Shown in pieces: positions 1 to 43,309 of a stretch of DNA of 64,000 nt. The stretch's first letter is position 1; each line of letters starts with the position of its first letter. Under the pieces are notes generated by a model. It was given only the letters and a program-made list of their open reading frames with translations, did not search any database and was not told the DNA's origin. The stretch is from Dugong dugon (taxonomy: Eukaryota > Chordata > Mammalia > Sirenia > Dugongidae). The position numbers were made by a program, and so were the translations under genes. The stretch spans positions 11,023,001-11,087,000 of the forward strand of contig CM057482.1 in NCBI GenBank assembly GCA_030035585.1, in the 5' to 3' direction.

Positions 1-94
1 GAAGGCTGGGGTGGGCCTGAGAATCTGCATTTCTAACAAGTTCCTGGGTGATGCCAATGCTTTCCTGCTGGTCCAGGGACCACACGTTTAGAAT
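1..94 (+). mobile_element. MER5A-type hAT fragment
   Basis: Matches the end half of MER5A from memory: CCTGAGAATCTGCATTTCTA, then ACAAGTTCC..GGTGATGC and CTGGTCCAGGGACCACAC. It runs off the left edge. Confidence 0.75.
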
Positions 95-31737
<31,643 letters not shown>

Positions 31738-31748
31738 GTTGCATTTTC

Positions 31749-33266
31749 CTAGGAAAACAAGGAACATGAAGCTGGTCACAGGCCCGCCTTCTCTTAAATT
31801 AATCAGAATGACAGTCTGATAGGGCCAAAAAAAAAAAGAGCTTTTCAGCACAGCTGCAACAAAACCTAGTAAGAAAAGCAATAGCTGCCCCTTCTGTGTT
31901 CAGTTTGAAAATGAGATTTTTAAAAAATTGAGGTCACATCTACTTCATAGTGACTATAAATCCCTTTGGGAACTTTTATAAAAGAGACTTCTTAGGTATC
32001 TCTTGCCAAAATTCCTTTTCTTTCCCACACTGGAAGGAAACAGGCCATATGCCAGTTGGCTACTATGCTCCACCCAAAAGCATGTCAACAGTGAGGCGAA
32101 ATGTGCCAAGGGAGTTAAGTGTTTCGGCATTTTAAAAAGTAACATGCTTGATAAACATAGATTTCTGCAGCTAACAGAAATCAACACTACCAATTAGAAC
32201 AGTAATAAAACTGTTGTAAACAATGTACTTGTAATAATCTTCCTAGGCACTTACTCAAGGTAACAGAAATATTATTTCTTTTAAAATTAAACTCCAAACA
32301 ACTTCACTGGCTGGTACTGTTTTCTCTGAGCCTTCTGCTCTTGCCTAGACATCATCTTATGATCACTTAGGGTGATGCTGTATTTTAAGGAAACTTTTGA
32401 GATCACTATTACAGATTGTACAGCTTTTACTCTCATGATTAAAAATAAGAGAAATACAGGCACTATCTTCAAGTGGCTTTAATTAGTTGAAGTAGTTGAT
32501 GCAGAAACATTTAATGTTTGTACCATCATATTTTGATTAAAGTTTTAATCCAATTTACCAGTTCAACCCCAAAACAGTGTTTATTAATATCTCATCTACT
32601 AGTATTTCTTCTCATTTCACAAATCCAGAAGAGGATGTACTTTCCTTTACTCCAATATTTAAACGCAATGTGAGGCAAGTATAGAGAAAATACCTAAAAT
32701 GTTATCATAAACCACTGTGTGATACTCTGCATGCACTGTTTCTAAATTACTTATGAAGCTACTAAAAGGAGCAACATAAACAAAAATTCTGGCAAAACCT
32801 GCTCTTTTCGAACTAATGTCAAAACATGGATTTGGGAGAAAGACTAGATTGCGTTTATGTAACCAATTTCACAGTAATTAACTACTTCTGGAAAAATAAT
32901 CAATACACAGCTTTATATTTAATATGATGTCTTTTCTAATGCACAATTCTGAAGGTTAACATGAGCTCATGATAAGAACAGAGAAAAAGTTTTCAGCAGG
33001 TGTGGCTTGTGAATCAGTCTATCAGGCATGAATTACTGGCATGAAAATGAACTGTGTAGCCAAGATACTGTCTTTCTTCATGCTACAGTGAACTACACTA
33101 CCACTTTCAATAAACAGTAACAAATATGGCCAAAAAACCCATTAGACGGTTACCTCTGATACACAACTCGTAACAGTATTACAACTGGGCATTCACCTCC
33201 AAGTGATTAAAATTCAAACCATCTCAGCAAAGAATTAAGTCATTCAGCTCAACTAGTATTCAGCAA
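31749..33266. other. DPP8: DPP8 first-intron region
   Basis: No named repeat. I searched by eye for a short exon coding MWKRSEQMKIKSG (the longer isoform) and did not find one. Confidence 0.4.
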
Positions 33267-33430
33267 AAGCCCTGGTGGTACAGTAGTTAAGAGCTTGGCT
33301 GCTAACCAAGAGGTTGGCAGTTCAAACCCACCAGCCGGCTGCTCCTTGGAAACCCTATAGGGCAGCTCTATGAGTTGCTATGAGTTGGAATCAACTGGAT
33401 GGCAACGTTTGGTTTTATTTTTTTTTTCGT
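33267..33430 (+). repeat. AfroSINE, short form
   Basis: GCCCTGGTGGTACAGTAGTT, GGTTGGCAGTTCAAACCC, GAGTTGGAATCAACTGGATG, then a T-run. Confidence 0.94.
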
Positions 33431-35545
33431 ATTCAGCAAACTGACACTAAGTGGCAGTATGTGATAATGGTGGTTGGTTACCCATCTAAATGCTAGTGGA
33501 AGCCTACTTTCTATCAATTATATCAACAGTCCTAGTTTTATTTCTAATGGAGTAATGGACAGGTGAGAGAAGAGTTTTCCCAAATTAGGCTCATTTTTCT
33601 CAGCTTTCCTTGTGTTAAATTTGGACCTTCATCTCCAAACCACTGCTCCCAATACAGGGTTAAGGAATATAACAGGGAAGAAGCTCAGCAGACAGACTTC
33701 CCAAGCCTTACTGCCCAGCTTCTTGAGTCATCAACTTGACATCTCTGCTATGTAAAAGTTGCATCAGCTTATATTCAAATAAAAATATCTAGTATTCGTA
33801 AATGTACTAGCTCTCTGGACTCTCTCTTCTCACACACACACACACACACACACACACGATACAGTTCAAAGGATACAGTTCAAAACCTACTCTGTAGGTT
33901 TACGGTAAATGTGTATTCTGTATTTCCTCGGACAGACCTCGTATTATGTGTTTTTAGTAATTTACTCACGTGTAACAAAATGGCTTAATTTACAGACTTT
34001 CACAACATCTTATATGCAAATACATTCTCAAAATATGTGGCCCGAGTTTTCTAATTTCAAAAACTGGAAAACAGGGTCAGCATAAATTCTCAGCACAGTG
34101 CATATATTGCATCGCCCCTTCTACCTCTTCACTTAATTACCTTCCCTGGTGCCTACCTGACTGTATTTTCATCTGCCCAGATCTCTTCCACATGCAGAGA
34201 GATCTTTTTCAAAGGACTCAACTTCAAGCATAGATCCCTGTGCTCATTCTCTCTTCTCACAGGGGTCTTTCCTTTCGTCACCATTCAATCCTGCTCACCA
34301 GGATAACGAAATAAGATATAAGGCTGTTGATCCTTAATCACATTGTAAATGTGGCCAAAAAGATCAGATCTAAAAAGTCCCAAAAGAGTACTTAAAACTA
34401 ATTCAGAAACATTATTTTTTGGGGGATAATGCGTAATGCCAAAACTATTTTGTGTGCAATTTACATTATCAAAATTAAAAAATGATTGCCGATATGGAGC
34501 CCAATTTCCTCAACAGAATATCCTGACAGCAGTGTAAAGCCTGGTATCTAGACATACACTAAAGGCAAGTTATGAAAGAACTTCAAAAAGCATAAAGGGC
34601 ATACAGATGTGAGGTTACTCAGTGGCTATCAAAAATCCTCAAAAATGACAGATGATTTATAATAAAACACTCCTATGTGTCTGTTCCTGCTCGTCTTTTG
34701 TGTAATAATCTCACATTGAACTGGTTGGAGACAATCAGACTCAGTGGGATAACCAATAAGAATTACAGAACAAGCCATTTTTTATAAAGGGAACTAACTT
34801 GTATTTAATAATTTAAGATATTCACAAGATAAATGAGCTATCTGTATTAAGTGCATTCTGTTTTTGCTTCTTTCCTTACCACTTATACTCTGAAAATAAC
34901 CAAAATAGATTAACTTTTAGGGAAAAATAAGTATTAAGCTTGCCGAAATTTTGGCTTAGTAAAAGAAAAAAAAGGACGATCTGTGATTATGCCTGTTACT
35001 TTGTCATCCGTTTTCATTCTGGGCTTTTGTAGCACAAGTACGTGATGGACAGAGATGTGGTGAGGAAGGCTAAGTGGCAAATAAAGCAAAAACAGTTATG
35101 CTAGCACAACAAAAATGGACTAAGATGTCAAGACACTTTCCTACAGCACTGAGCCCTTAACTGAGAGAAAGGCACGCTGGCTTAGAAAATAATCTCAGGA
35201 CTCTTGAACGTTGGTCCCTCCAAATGACATTCCTTAACGCCAGGGCCAAACGCTCATTCATCCACTTAAACACTTCGAATCTCATTGAAGCCTAGGTATT
35301 TCACTCTTCAGGGTCCACCGCTAATCGAGAGATTCATTATCACAAAAAGGGCAAAGATCTTGGGAAAGCTATGAATGAAGACGAGGTGTAGCAGAGAACG
35401 TTGGGAAGGTCTGAGGACAAAAGTGCGTGAAGAGGAAGGTTTGACAGGAAAGGGAAGTATCTACCCTGCTGCAGGTGGGTGAAATGGAATGGGAGGGGAC
35501 AGCGAGCAGGGAGGGAACTGACCTAGGGTGAGGCAGTAGAGATGA
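33431..35545. other. DPP8: DPP8 first intron, with (CA)n at 33833-33857
   Basis: A (CA) run of about 13 units. Otherwise no element that I can name with confidence. Confidence 0.4.
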
Positions 35546-35549
35546 AAGA

Positions 35550-35660
35550 CCAGCTGGGAAATCAGAAAATCTAAGTCTGAATCCGATCTGCCACAGTGGG
35601 ACCTTAAGCAAATTCCTTCGCCTCTCTGGACTTCCGTTTCCTCATTTGTAAGCCCAGACA
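35550..35660 (+). repeat. MIR fragment
   Basis: TCTAAGTCTGAATCCGATCT, ACCTTAAGCAAATTCCTTCG, CTTCCGTTTCCTCATTTGT, in MIR order, just left of the DPP8 CpG island. Confidence 0.75.
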
Positions 35661-35769
35661 ATACCCAGTCTCCCAACCCCAGCGTGGTTCAATTAAGATA
35701 ACGGACGTGAAGTCCGGGGCCCAGTTCCCAGTGCTCAGGAGTTTCCCAGTGAACGTTGGCTGACTCGGA

Positions 35770-36330
35770 ATCTCAGAGTCTCGGCTTCCTCTTCCGGAAA
35801 GGGGGCCCCTGCCACCCGCTCTGCCACCGCGCAGGGTGGTGCGCCAAGTAAATGCAGAGCCGGCTAACCGGGAAAACGCGCCGGGCCGTTCCTCGGGGAG
35901 ACGAGGAGAGCCCGGGTGAGTTGCGGCCCAGGCCTCGCGGGCGAAGAGGAAGGAGAGGGGGCGGGTACTGCACCTTCCCCCCGGCCCCGCCCGGACCGTC
36001 CCAACGCGCGCTAGGGAGCGGGCCTGCGCCGCCTCATGCCGCGCCGCCTCCACTCCGGTCCCGGGTGCAGCGGCCGCCCGGGCACCCAGCGGCTTCCTCG
36101 GCGGCGGCGCCGGTAGCAACCCAGGCTGCGAACGCGATACTTAAAGGCGGCTGCGGCAGCTCCGGTGGCCCCAGCACTTCCGGTTCCTCGCAACCCGCCC
36201 TGCGACTGGCGAAGGTGAAGGCGGAGCCGGGCCAAGAAAGGCGCCGCTCCCTGCTGGGCCGGGTCAGTTACCACGGCGCCGTCTAGCGGCGGGAGGAGCG
36301 AACGCGGCGAGGGAAGGAACGGAGGGAGGG
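35770..36330 (-). promoter_or_regulatory. DPP8: CpG-island promoter of DPP8
   Basis: A GC- and CpG-rich block of about 550 bp upstream of the DPP8 start-codon exon, in the right place for the untranslated first exon. It holds an ETS-type site ACTTCCGG at 36176-36183 and GC boxes; no TATA box is seen. I could not fix the transcription start or the first-exon donor; on the minus strand GGAAG|GTGCAG near 35,955 and GTG|GTAACT near 36,270 are possibilities. Long open frames here on both strands are the usual effect of GC richness. Confidence 0.8.
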
Positions 36331-36404
36331 GACAGAGATGAAGTCCAGACAGAGGCAGCGACTTGCCTTAAGTCACAGAGCGAATTGTAGCATGTCTCTA
36401 CTCA

Positions 36405-36535
36405 TTCAGTTTTTCATTCAACAAATATATATGCTACGTACCAGGCACAGTTGTAGACGCTGGGGTTAGAGCCGGGAGCAAAACAGACAAAAATCCCTGC
36501 CGCTTTATGGAGATGACGTAAGAGGACAGGGACTG
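36405..36535 (+). repeat. L2 3' end
   Basis: CATTCAACAAATATATATGC, CCAGGCACAGTTGTAGACGC, GCAAAACAGACAAAAATCCC, GCTTTATGGAG: L2 3' UTR order. Confidence 0.8.
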
Positions 36536-36574
36536 GGGCCTTGGAGATCTTCTGAGCGTTTCATTGTTGTGATG

Positions 36575-36720
36575 GAAAGAAACTGATCTTGGAGTCAAAA
36601 AGCTTGGCTCTACAATACTAATTAGTAACCTCCAGTAAGCTATTTAATCTGTTTATCTGTAAAAAGGTATAATAATACATGGCACTTAGTTGCTATTAAA
36701 GGAACCATGTATGTCACACT
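36575..36720 (+). repeat. MIR fragment
   Basis: CTTGGAGTCAAAAAGCTTGG, AATACTAATTAGTAACC, TTTAATCTGTTTATCTGTAA, GGTATAATAATA. A diverged MIR. Confidence 0.65.
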
Positions 36721-37184
36721 AACTCATACAGTGTAAGAAACTGGGGTGCAAAAGAGTTAAGTGAGTGACTTGCTGTAATCAGAACCAGAGGCAGTTACCT
36801 TGACCCTGTCAATTTTTTCCAATGACATTGGCTGAGAGAAAGAAAGAGAAAAAGAGAGCCTGGGGAGATGGCGGCGAGGCTGAGCTCTTCTATTTTCTGT
36901 TGTTACCAAGGAGTCACGTGTCAGAGTTGTGCCATTAGGATTTATTATAATAGCCCTAATAAAAGATCCATTTGGGCACCATGTTCCACTGCCCAATATG
37001 TAATTATTTGCTCTGAGGTTAAATGAACCTTCCCTCAGGCTTTTCTTAGTTGTGCTCCCCTAAAAGAAAGGTATAGTCATTTTCACTGCGTCACCTCTGT
37101 GAATTTTCTGCACATGACCCGAGGGCAGATTTTAAGGCTTTAAATGCACATGTACATACTAACAAAATACAGTGAGAGAGCTTG
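36721..37184. other. Intergenic, no recognised feature
   Basis: Between the promoter-flanking repeats and the next L2. GGGAGATGGCGGCGAGGC at about 36,865 resembles a YY1 site, but no gene start is evident. Confidence 0.35.
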
Positions 37185-37330
37185 CATTTCATTTCATTCA
37201 ACCACTGTTTATTAAATCTCTATCGTGTGCCTGTCACTATGCTAAGCACTCGGCTACAGCAGTGAACAACATAGACAAAATCTCTGTGTTTGTAAAGTTT
37301 ACATTCTAATAAGGAGAGCTAGATTCCCCC
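37185..37330 (+). repeat. L2 3' end
   Basis: CATTTCATTCAACCACTGTT, GTGCCTGTCACTATGCTAAG, CAGCAGTGAACAACATAGAC, TTTACATTCTAATAAGGAG. Confidence 0.8.
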
Positions 37331-37541
37331 AAAGCAAACAAACAAACAAAAAATACATAATTTCATGGATTTAAAAAAGAGAGAGAGAGAGAGTCCCAGA
37401 GAGGTAAAGGGCTCACCTAAACCACGTGATTAATTATGAAGTGAACTAGATTTGAATACAGGTCTCTTGTTTTTCAGTCTTATTTTCTCCCCCTGTGGTA
37501 GGCTTTGGGGGCTCCTTGTCCCTCAGCCCTCCTGAACCTAA

Positions 37542-37576
37542 CGCGCACACACACAAACACACATACACACACACAG
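37542..37576. repeat. (CA)n microsatellite, impure
   Basis: GCGCACACACACAAACACAC and ATACACACACACACAG. Confidence 0.85.
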
Positions 37577-37592
37577 AGGATATATACTTACA

Positions 37593-37725
37593 TTAAGAAT
37601 CATAGAATCAAGGAATTGGGAGTAATTTTAGAGATGATCTATCCCAATTCTTTTATTTCACGGAAAGGATGCCAAGGCCCAGAGAAGGAGTGACCTGCCC
37701 AAGGTCACACAACAACTTACTAGTA
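37593..37725 (+). repeat. L3/CR1-type LINE 3' end
   Basis: AATCATAGAATCAAGGAATT, TTTTAGAGATGATCTATCCC, CAAGGCCCAGAGAAGGAG, TGCCCAAGGTCACACAAC, the CR1/L3 tail order. Confidence 0.7.
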
Positions 37726-37800
37726 GCTCCCACGTGAAACTTCCAAAATCAGTCAGACACCTGCACTGATCTCTTCCTGGATTTAGAGCATGACCCAGAC

Positions 37801-39117
37801 TGTGATGGTTAAGATTGTGTATCCCTTTGTTAGTGGCATCTGGAGTCTTAAAAGCTAGGGAGCGGCCATCTAAGATGCATCAATTGGTCCCAACCCACCT
37901 GGAGCAAAGGACAATGAAGAACACCAAAGACACAAGGAAAGTATTAGCTCAAGAGACAGAAAGGGCCACATAAACCAGAGACTGCATCAGCCTGAAACCA
38001 GAAGAACTAGATGGTGCCCAGCTACCACCAGTGACTGCCCTGACAGGGAACACAACAGAGAGTCCCTGACGGAACAGGAAAAAAGTAGGGTGCAGAACTC
38101 AAATTCTAGTAAAAAGATCAGACTTAATGGTTTGATTGAGACTGGAGGGAACCTGGAAGACATGGCCCCCGGACTGTCTGTTAGCCCAAAACTAAAACCA
38201 TTCCCGAGGCCAACTCTTCAGACAGAGATGAGACTGGACTATGGGACATAAATGATTGTCGTGAAGAGTGTGCTTTTTTAGCTCAGATAGATACATGAGA
38301 CCAAATGGGCAGCTCCTGTCCAGAGGTGAGATAAGAAGGCAGAGAGGGTCAGGAGCTGGTTGAATGGACACGGGAATTCTGGGGTGGAAAGAAGTGTGCT
38401 GTCACAGTATAGAGAGAGCCGCTAAGGTCACATAACAATGTATGTATAAATTTTTGTATGAGAGATTAACTTGAATTGTAAACTTTCACTTAAAGCACAA
38501 CAATAAAAAAAAAAAAAAAAAGATTGTGTGTCAGCTTGGATGGGCCATGATTCTCAGTGTTTTTATGGTATCAAACCCATGATGGAATCTCTGTGAGTAG
38601 CCAATCAATTGAAAGGGAGTTTCCTTGGGGGTGTAGCCTGCATCTGAATATAAGCAGATGTTCTGGCTTTTTTGCTCACTTTGGATCCTGAAGCTGCCTC
38701 CTATTCCTCCGACCTCTGGTTCTTGGGACTTGAGCTATCAGCTTATCTGCCAGTCTTGGAATTCGTCGATCTTCACAGCCTGTGAGTGGGAGCCCTGCTC
38801 TCCAACCTGCCAATCTTGTGTTTGCCAGCCCCTGTAGCTACGTGAATCAGGAAAAGACTTGCAGTCTTGCCTGCTGATCTTGGGATTCATCAATCCTCAC
38901 AGCCTGTGAGCAAGAGCTCTGCTCTCTGACTTGCCAATCTTGGGTTCATCAGCCTCTGTGGCTATGTGAATTGAGAGAAGCCTCTATCCTGGTCCACGGA
39001 TTTGGGACGTTCTAGCCTTTACAATTGTGTGAGCCAATTTCCTTGATATAAATCTCTCTATATATATATTTATACCTTTTACTGGTTTTGCTTCTTTAGA
39101 GAACTCAGCCTAAGACA
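37801..39117 (+). mobile_element. Solo LTR, MLT2-like (ERVL), split by a poly(A) element
   Basis: Begins TGTGATGGTTAAGATTGTGT and ends GAGAACTCAGCCTAAGACA (TG...CA), with perfect 5-bp flanking repeats CAGAC at 37796-37800 and 39118-39122. LTR sequence is 37801-37819 plus 38520-39117; the middle is a later insertion. A polyadenylation-like GATATAAATC region lies at about 39,045. A fossil LTR, older than the element inside it. Confidence 0.75.
37820..38519 (+). repeat. Poly(A)-ended afrotherian element, copy 3, nested in an LTR
   Basis: The same family as 27515-28375, 5'-truncated, with a clean A-tail of 15 or more. The host sequence AAGATTGTGT is repeated on both sides (37810-37819 and overlapping the tail to 38529), so it was inserted by target-primed retrotransposition. 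Confidence 0.85.
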
Positions 39118-39579
39118 CAGACCAAAGGAAGGGAAGACTCGGGGGCCCCCGCTTCCAAGAGAGGCATGCCCAAAGCCTTGTTGGATAACACTGCCTGCAC
39201 CTACCTCCACCCAACAACAAGCATCACTTTTCCAATTTGAATTTAGTCAAACACAACTTTCTGACATCATTAAAGAAAGATCCACCAGTAATCCCACCAT
39301 CCTATTATAACACTTTTGTTTTATATACATATTTTCCATATGTAGCAGGAGCAACATTTTCAAACCACATATAGATGTGTACATGTTGTTAAATTTCCTT
39401 GGTTTTTCAATAACCTGACCCAATTTATATTTATATGACCTATTCCACCTAACAGTAGAAAGTATAATCTTAGTCAATTCCAGGCAAACCCAGGATACCC
39501 TTGGTGGAGGGAATTATGACCAGTCCCTGATTCACACCAGGATCTCCTGAGATGACTTTATCCCAGCTAATCCTCAGGT

Positions 39580-39737
39580 GGAGCCCTGGTGGCAAAGTGG
39601 TTAAGAACTATGCCTGCTAACTAAAAGGCTGGCAGTTTGAATCCACCGCTGCTCCTTGGAAACCTCATGGGGCAGTTCTACTCTGTCCTAGGGTTGCTGT
39701 GAGTCAGAATTGACTCAACAGCAACAGGTTTTCTTTT
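39580..39737 (+). repeat. AfroSINE, short form (first of a tandem pair)
   Basis: GAGCCCTGGTGGCAAAGTGG through GAGTCAGAATTGACTCAACA and a T-run. It is preceded by TAATCCTCAGGT at 39568-39579. Confidence 0.94.
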
Positions 39738-39749
39738 TAATCCTCAGGT

Positions 39750-39912
39750 GGAGCCCTGGTGATGCAGTGGTTAAGAGCTCGGCTGCTAACCGAAAGGTCA
39801 GCAGTTTGAATCCACCAGCTGTTCCTTGGAAACCTTATGAGGCAGTTCTACTCTGTCCTGTAGGGTCGCTGTGAGTCGAAATCAACTTGAGGGCAACTGG
39901 TTTGTTGGCTGG
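39750..39912 (+). repeat. AfroSINE, short form (second of a tandem pair)
   Basis: GAGCCCTGGTGATGCAGTGG through GAGTCGAAATCAACTTGAGG. It is bounded by TAATCCTCAGGT at 39738-39749 and again at 39913-39924. Confidence 0.94.
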
Positions 39913-39924
39913 TAATCCTCAGGT

Positions 39925-40636
39925 ATGACCTTTATCCTCCATCATACACCCACTGAGATATCTGTTGTCTGTCAAGTCCCCAGTCATTAGTCCATATTCT
40001 CTGTTCCTTCTTGTTCCAACCACTGCCTTCTCACATGCTGTCCTATACCTCTGCCTACACCCATGCAACCTTCGCTCCTCTCTTGCCAAACCCTCAATAC
40101 GCCATCTCCACTTGCTGCTGTTACACTAGGGCAACACTTCTCTAGGGCCTCCTTCAAATACCTCGGCGTGAGCAGAGGTCTTATGTTTCCCTAGATCCCT
40201 AAAACTACCGCAAGGGGTGGGTGTGGGGTGGGGCCCTACTATCCTCCTAAAATAACAAGGCAATCCAGTCCTGCGGTGGACTGAACCAGGTCACAAAGCA
40301 TAATGATATAGCCACCTTGCATAAAAGACAACATGAGGATAAGTGTACAGAAGATAAGCTTTGGAGAAGCCCTTAAGGGGAGGTGAGGGCAAGACCCAGG
40401 CCTGTTCTCAGGGGTATTCCCTTACTTCCCTTTTGATCTTCTTCTCCCCACTCTGCTTGGAAAATTTTTATTGACTTTGCATACTCTTCCCAATATCATC
40501 TGTTCTACACATGTGGCTGGGCTTCAAAGAGAAGAATATGATGTCTCTATTCTCTGGTCTCACCATTACAACTCCCAGGAAGCAATGGTTCTTCATGCTA
40601 CCTTCCTGAATAGGGGAAGATCCAGGGTTATAAAGG
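39925..40636. other. Intergenic, no recognised feature
   Basis: Moderately GC-rich unique-looking sequence between the SINE pair and a GAA repeat. Confidence 0.4.
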
Positions 40637-40678
40637 AAGAAGAAGAAGAAGAAGAAGAAGAAGAAAAAAGAAGTAGAA
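40636..40678. repeat. (GAA)n microsatellite
   Basis: About ten GAA units, then AAAAGAAGTAGAAG. Confidence 0.92.
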
Positions 40679-41508
40679 GTTAGTTCTTAGTATCTTACCA
40701 CTGCCCATAGTTGTAACAGTAATTTTTGTCTTTTTTTTAATCATAAACATTTTCAATATTGGTCATTTCTGACTCACCGTTTTTCACAGCTGCCTAGTGC
40801 TATTCATTTGATCATTCTCTCTGCATGATTGCCAGCATTTCACCACAGTAACACCATGGACATCTTCAGATATCCATCTTCCTTCCTTAAAACTATTTTC
40901 TTAGAATAAAATCCCAAGAGGAGAATTATTAGGCCAATCAGTGTAAACAGTTCTGTTTTTCTTGTTATCTGTTGCAGAACTGATTTCCAAAATGATTCCA
41001 CGAATTTACATTACCCTTAGATACATTTTGCATGACTGTACTAATTTCACTAAGACTTTTCTAGCACTGGGTATTATCATCCACAAATGTGTTCAAGCAT
41101 CTGCTTTCTGAAACACGTAGTGCTAGATACTATAGGATACCAAAAGGAGGCAATTTGTGCTCTTGGGAGGTTTACAGTGTAATTGAGGAAACATTCCATA
41201 AGCACATAATGCACGTACTAATAGCGGTTGATTATAGATATGCTGGGCTCGAGCTTGTTTGTCCATTTCCCTCATTTTTTGCCCCTTTTTGGGCATGGTA
41301 CAAAGCAAGATGCAGTAACAAAAAAGGATGTTTTCCCCTGAGTTTATTTTTTCATATTTTAGTTTTTGAATATGCAATATTGTCATATGAGTCAAAAATT
41401 TTTAAGTATAAAAGAATATATAGTGAAGCATTTTTATTTCACCCTGGTCCTCCAGTTACCCAGTTTCATTCCCCATAAGACACTGATGTTAGTGGTTTCT
41501 GGCATATG

Positions 41509-41714
41509 CTGTTGTTAGTTGCCATTCAGTTGATTGCAACTCATGGCGACCCCGTGTGTACAGAGTAGAACTGTTCCATAGGGTTTTCAAGGCTGTGACC
41601 TTTCAGAAGCAGATCACCAGGCCTGTCTTCTGAGGTGCCTCTGGGCAGGTTTGAACCACCAACCTTTTGGTTAGCAGTCCAGTGCTCAACTATTTGTGTA
41701 CCCAGGGACTCCCT
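41509..41714 (-). repeat. AfroSINE, long form
   Basis: GTTGTTAGTTGCCATTCAGT, CAGAAGCAGATCACCAGGCC, GGTTTGAACCACCAACCTTT, TGTACCCAGGGACT: reverse complement of the long form. Confidence 0.94.
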
Positions 41715-41775
41715 TCTTGCATATACCTCCAGTGATATTTTATGATACAGTACATAAACAAATGTATATATATAT

Positions 41776-41843
41776 TCGGTGGGTTTGAACTGCTGACCTT
41801 TCCGTTAGCACCTGAGCGCTTAACCACTGTGCCGCCAGGGAAT
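41776..41843 (-). repeat. AfroSINE head fragment
   Basis: GGTGGGTTTGAACTGCTGAC, then AGCGCTTAACCACTGTGCCG; only the tRNA-like head remains. Confidence 0.85.
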
Positions 41844-41989
41844 ATCTATATCTGTATAATTCATCCCGTTACTCCACTAGTTTTACACAAATGGCAGCAT
41901 ACTTACATACTGTCTTGCACCTTGCAACCACACAGGCAGCCAAAGAGCCACGAATTAGCAGGCGAGTCAACCTGAATAGGATGGAAAAG

Positions 41990-42115
41990 CCACTCCCCAT
42001 ACCCAAGGCAGCCTCTGAAAGGAGGCACTTGGCCTGAAGTGGGACATCTCTGCACATTCTCAAATTACATTGAACATTTATGTTTAATCTCATTGGTCCC
42101 CTACGTGAATAAGCT
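41990..42115. repeat. Unnamed repeat, copy A
   Basis: AAATTACATTGAACATTTAT and TTAATCTCATTGGTCCCC are repeated with changes at 46905-47025. Family unknown. Confidence 0.5.
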
Positions 42116-42120
42116 GAAAC

Positions 42121-42302
42121 CCAAACCAAACCTACTGCCGTTGAGTCGATTCCGACTTAGTGACTGCATAGGGTTTCCAAGGCTGTACATTTTTACAGAA
42201 GCAGACTGCCACATCTTTTTCCTGTGGAGACCCTGGTGGTTTTGAACCACTGACCTTTCAGTTAGCAGTCGATCGCTTTACCCACTGAGCCACCAGGGCT
42301 AA
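42121..42302 (-). repeat. AfroSINE
   Basis: ACTGCCGTTGAGTCGATTCC, CAGAAGCAGACTGCCACATC, TTTGAACCACTGACCTTTCA, GAGCCACCAGGGCT. Confidence 0.94.
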
Positions 42303-43309
42303 TAGTGGTGACTCCTGCACCTGTGAATTGACAGGCAAAGGAAGGATTTTTCCGGGAGTGAGTGGCTGCACTGCCCACCCTTCTGGCATAGTTAGAAGGT
42401 TACAGGGATATAATCTGGCTGTGACAAGATTCCCCATTAGATGCCTAGGCTGATCCTGGTCAGTCTCTCCACCGTCAGCTTTGTGCTGTTCCGATAGAGA
42501 AACCTGATTTTGGTCATGGATAACTGGCTGGGTGATCCTGGGTGAGGCACGCAACAGCCGAATTCTACAGCTCATTTTCTAAAACCTCTTCCAGGATACA
42601 AGATTCTGTAAAAAAGTAAATGACAAGACTGTGTCTGATCACTAACCAAAGGTAGGAAACTAACTTTATGCACTGAACATGCACTTCACACATGGCAAGC
42701 GCTCAGCAAATGCTTCCTGTGGCTGGTGATGACCTTCTCTTAGTTCAGAGGTGGGAGAGATGGCCCTGGGCCAGATGGGGCTGAGAAGGCTGCACCAAGA
42801 AGGCAGGACACAAAGACAGTGCCTGATTTGCATTTTCATCAGACTGATATTTTCATAAAGCCCTCAGCCCTACCCGCTTTGGCTTGGCACTGCCACTTCG
42901 CTCTGCCTTTCCTCATCCCTGATACCTTTTAGTTCTCTGATTCATCTGGATGCTACTCTTTTCTTTCTCCATTTCCATTGTTTTCCTACTAGATTTCCCT
43001 AGCAGAGAGGGGCCCACAAGAGCTGGGCTTCTTTGCAGGAAAATTTAGAAACAGCTGCTTACAACATTGAAAATGACTGAGTCTAACTCTTCATTTGATG
43101 GATAGAGAAACACACGCCCAGGGAAGTCACCCAGCAATGATAGACCAGGTTGACGAACGAGGCGCCCTTCCACTGGGCCTTTCCTATGGAGCATCTGAGG
43201 CATAATGTCAGGTTTCCGTCTTCTTGCTCATCAACAGCTTTCACCTTGGTCAGAGGTCAGCTGACAAGCCTCAGGTTTCAAATATGCTGGTTTACCACCA
43301 AAAGGCAGG
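42303..43309. other. Intergenic, no recognised feature
   Basis: Unique-looking sequence. 42640-42725 may be a worn MIR tail (GCGCTCAGCAAATGC). Confidence 0.4.

Larger units (their letters stand above)
40740..41940 (-). repeat. Old L1, reverse orientation, with SINE insertions
   Basis: Reverse L1 text: CACCATGGACATCTTCAGAT, CTTAGAATAAAATCCCAAGA, GATTTCCAAAATGATTCCAC, ACAAATGGCAGCATACTTAC. SINEs at 41509-41714 and 41776-41843 interrupt it. Confidence 0.6.

Noticed and set aside
35604-36286. Long frames on both strands in the DPP8 CpG island (up to 171 residues)
   Set aside because: Low-complexity Pro/Arg/Ala content from CpG-rich DNA, overlapping each other on both strands; no family match.
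31749-36300. The upstream DPP8 coding exon of the longer isoform (MWKRSEQMKIKSG)
   Set aside because: No matching reverse-strand codons seen; possibly absent, diverged or missed.
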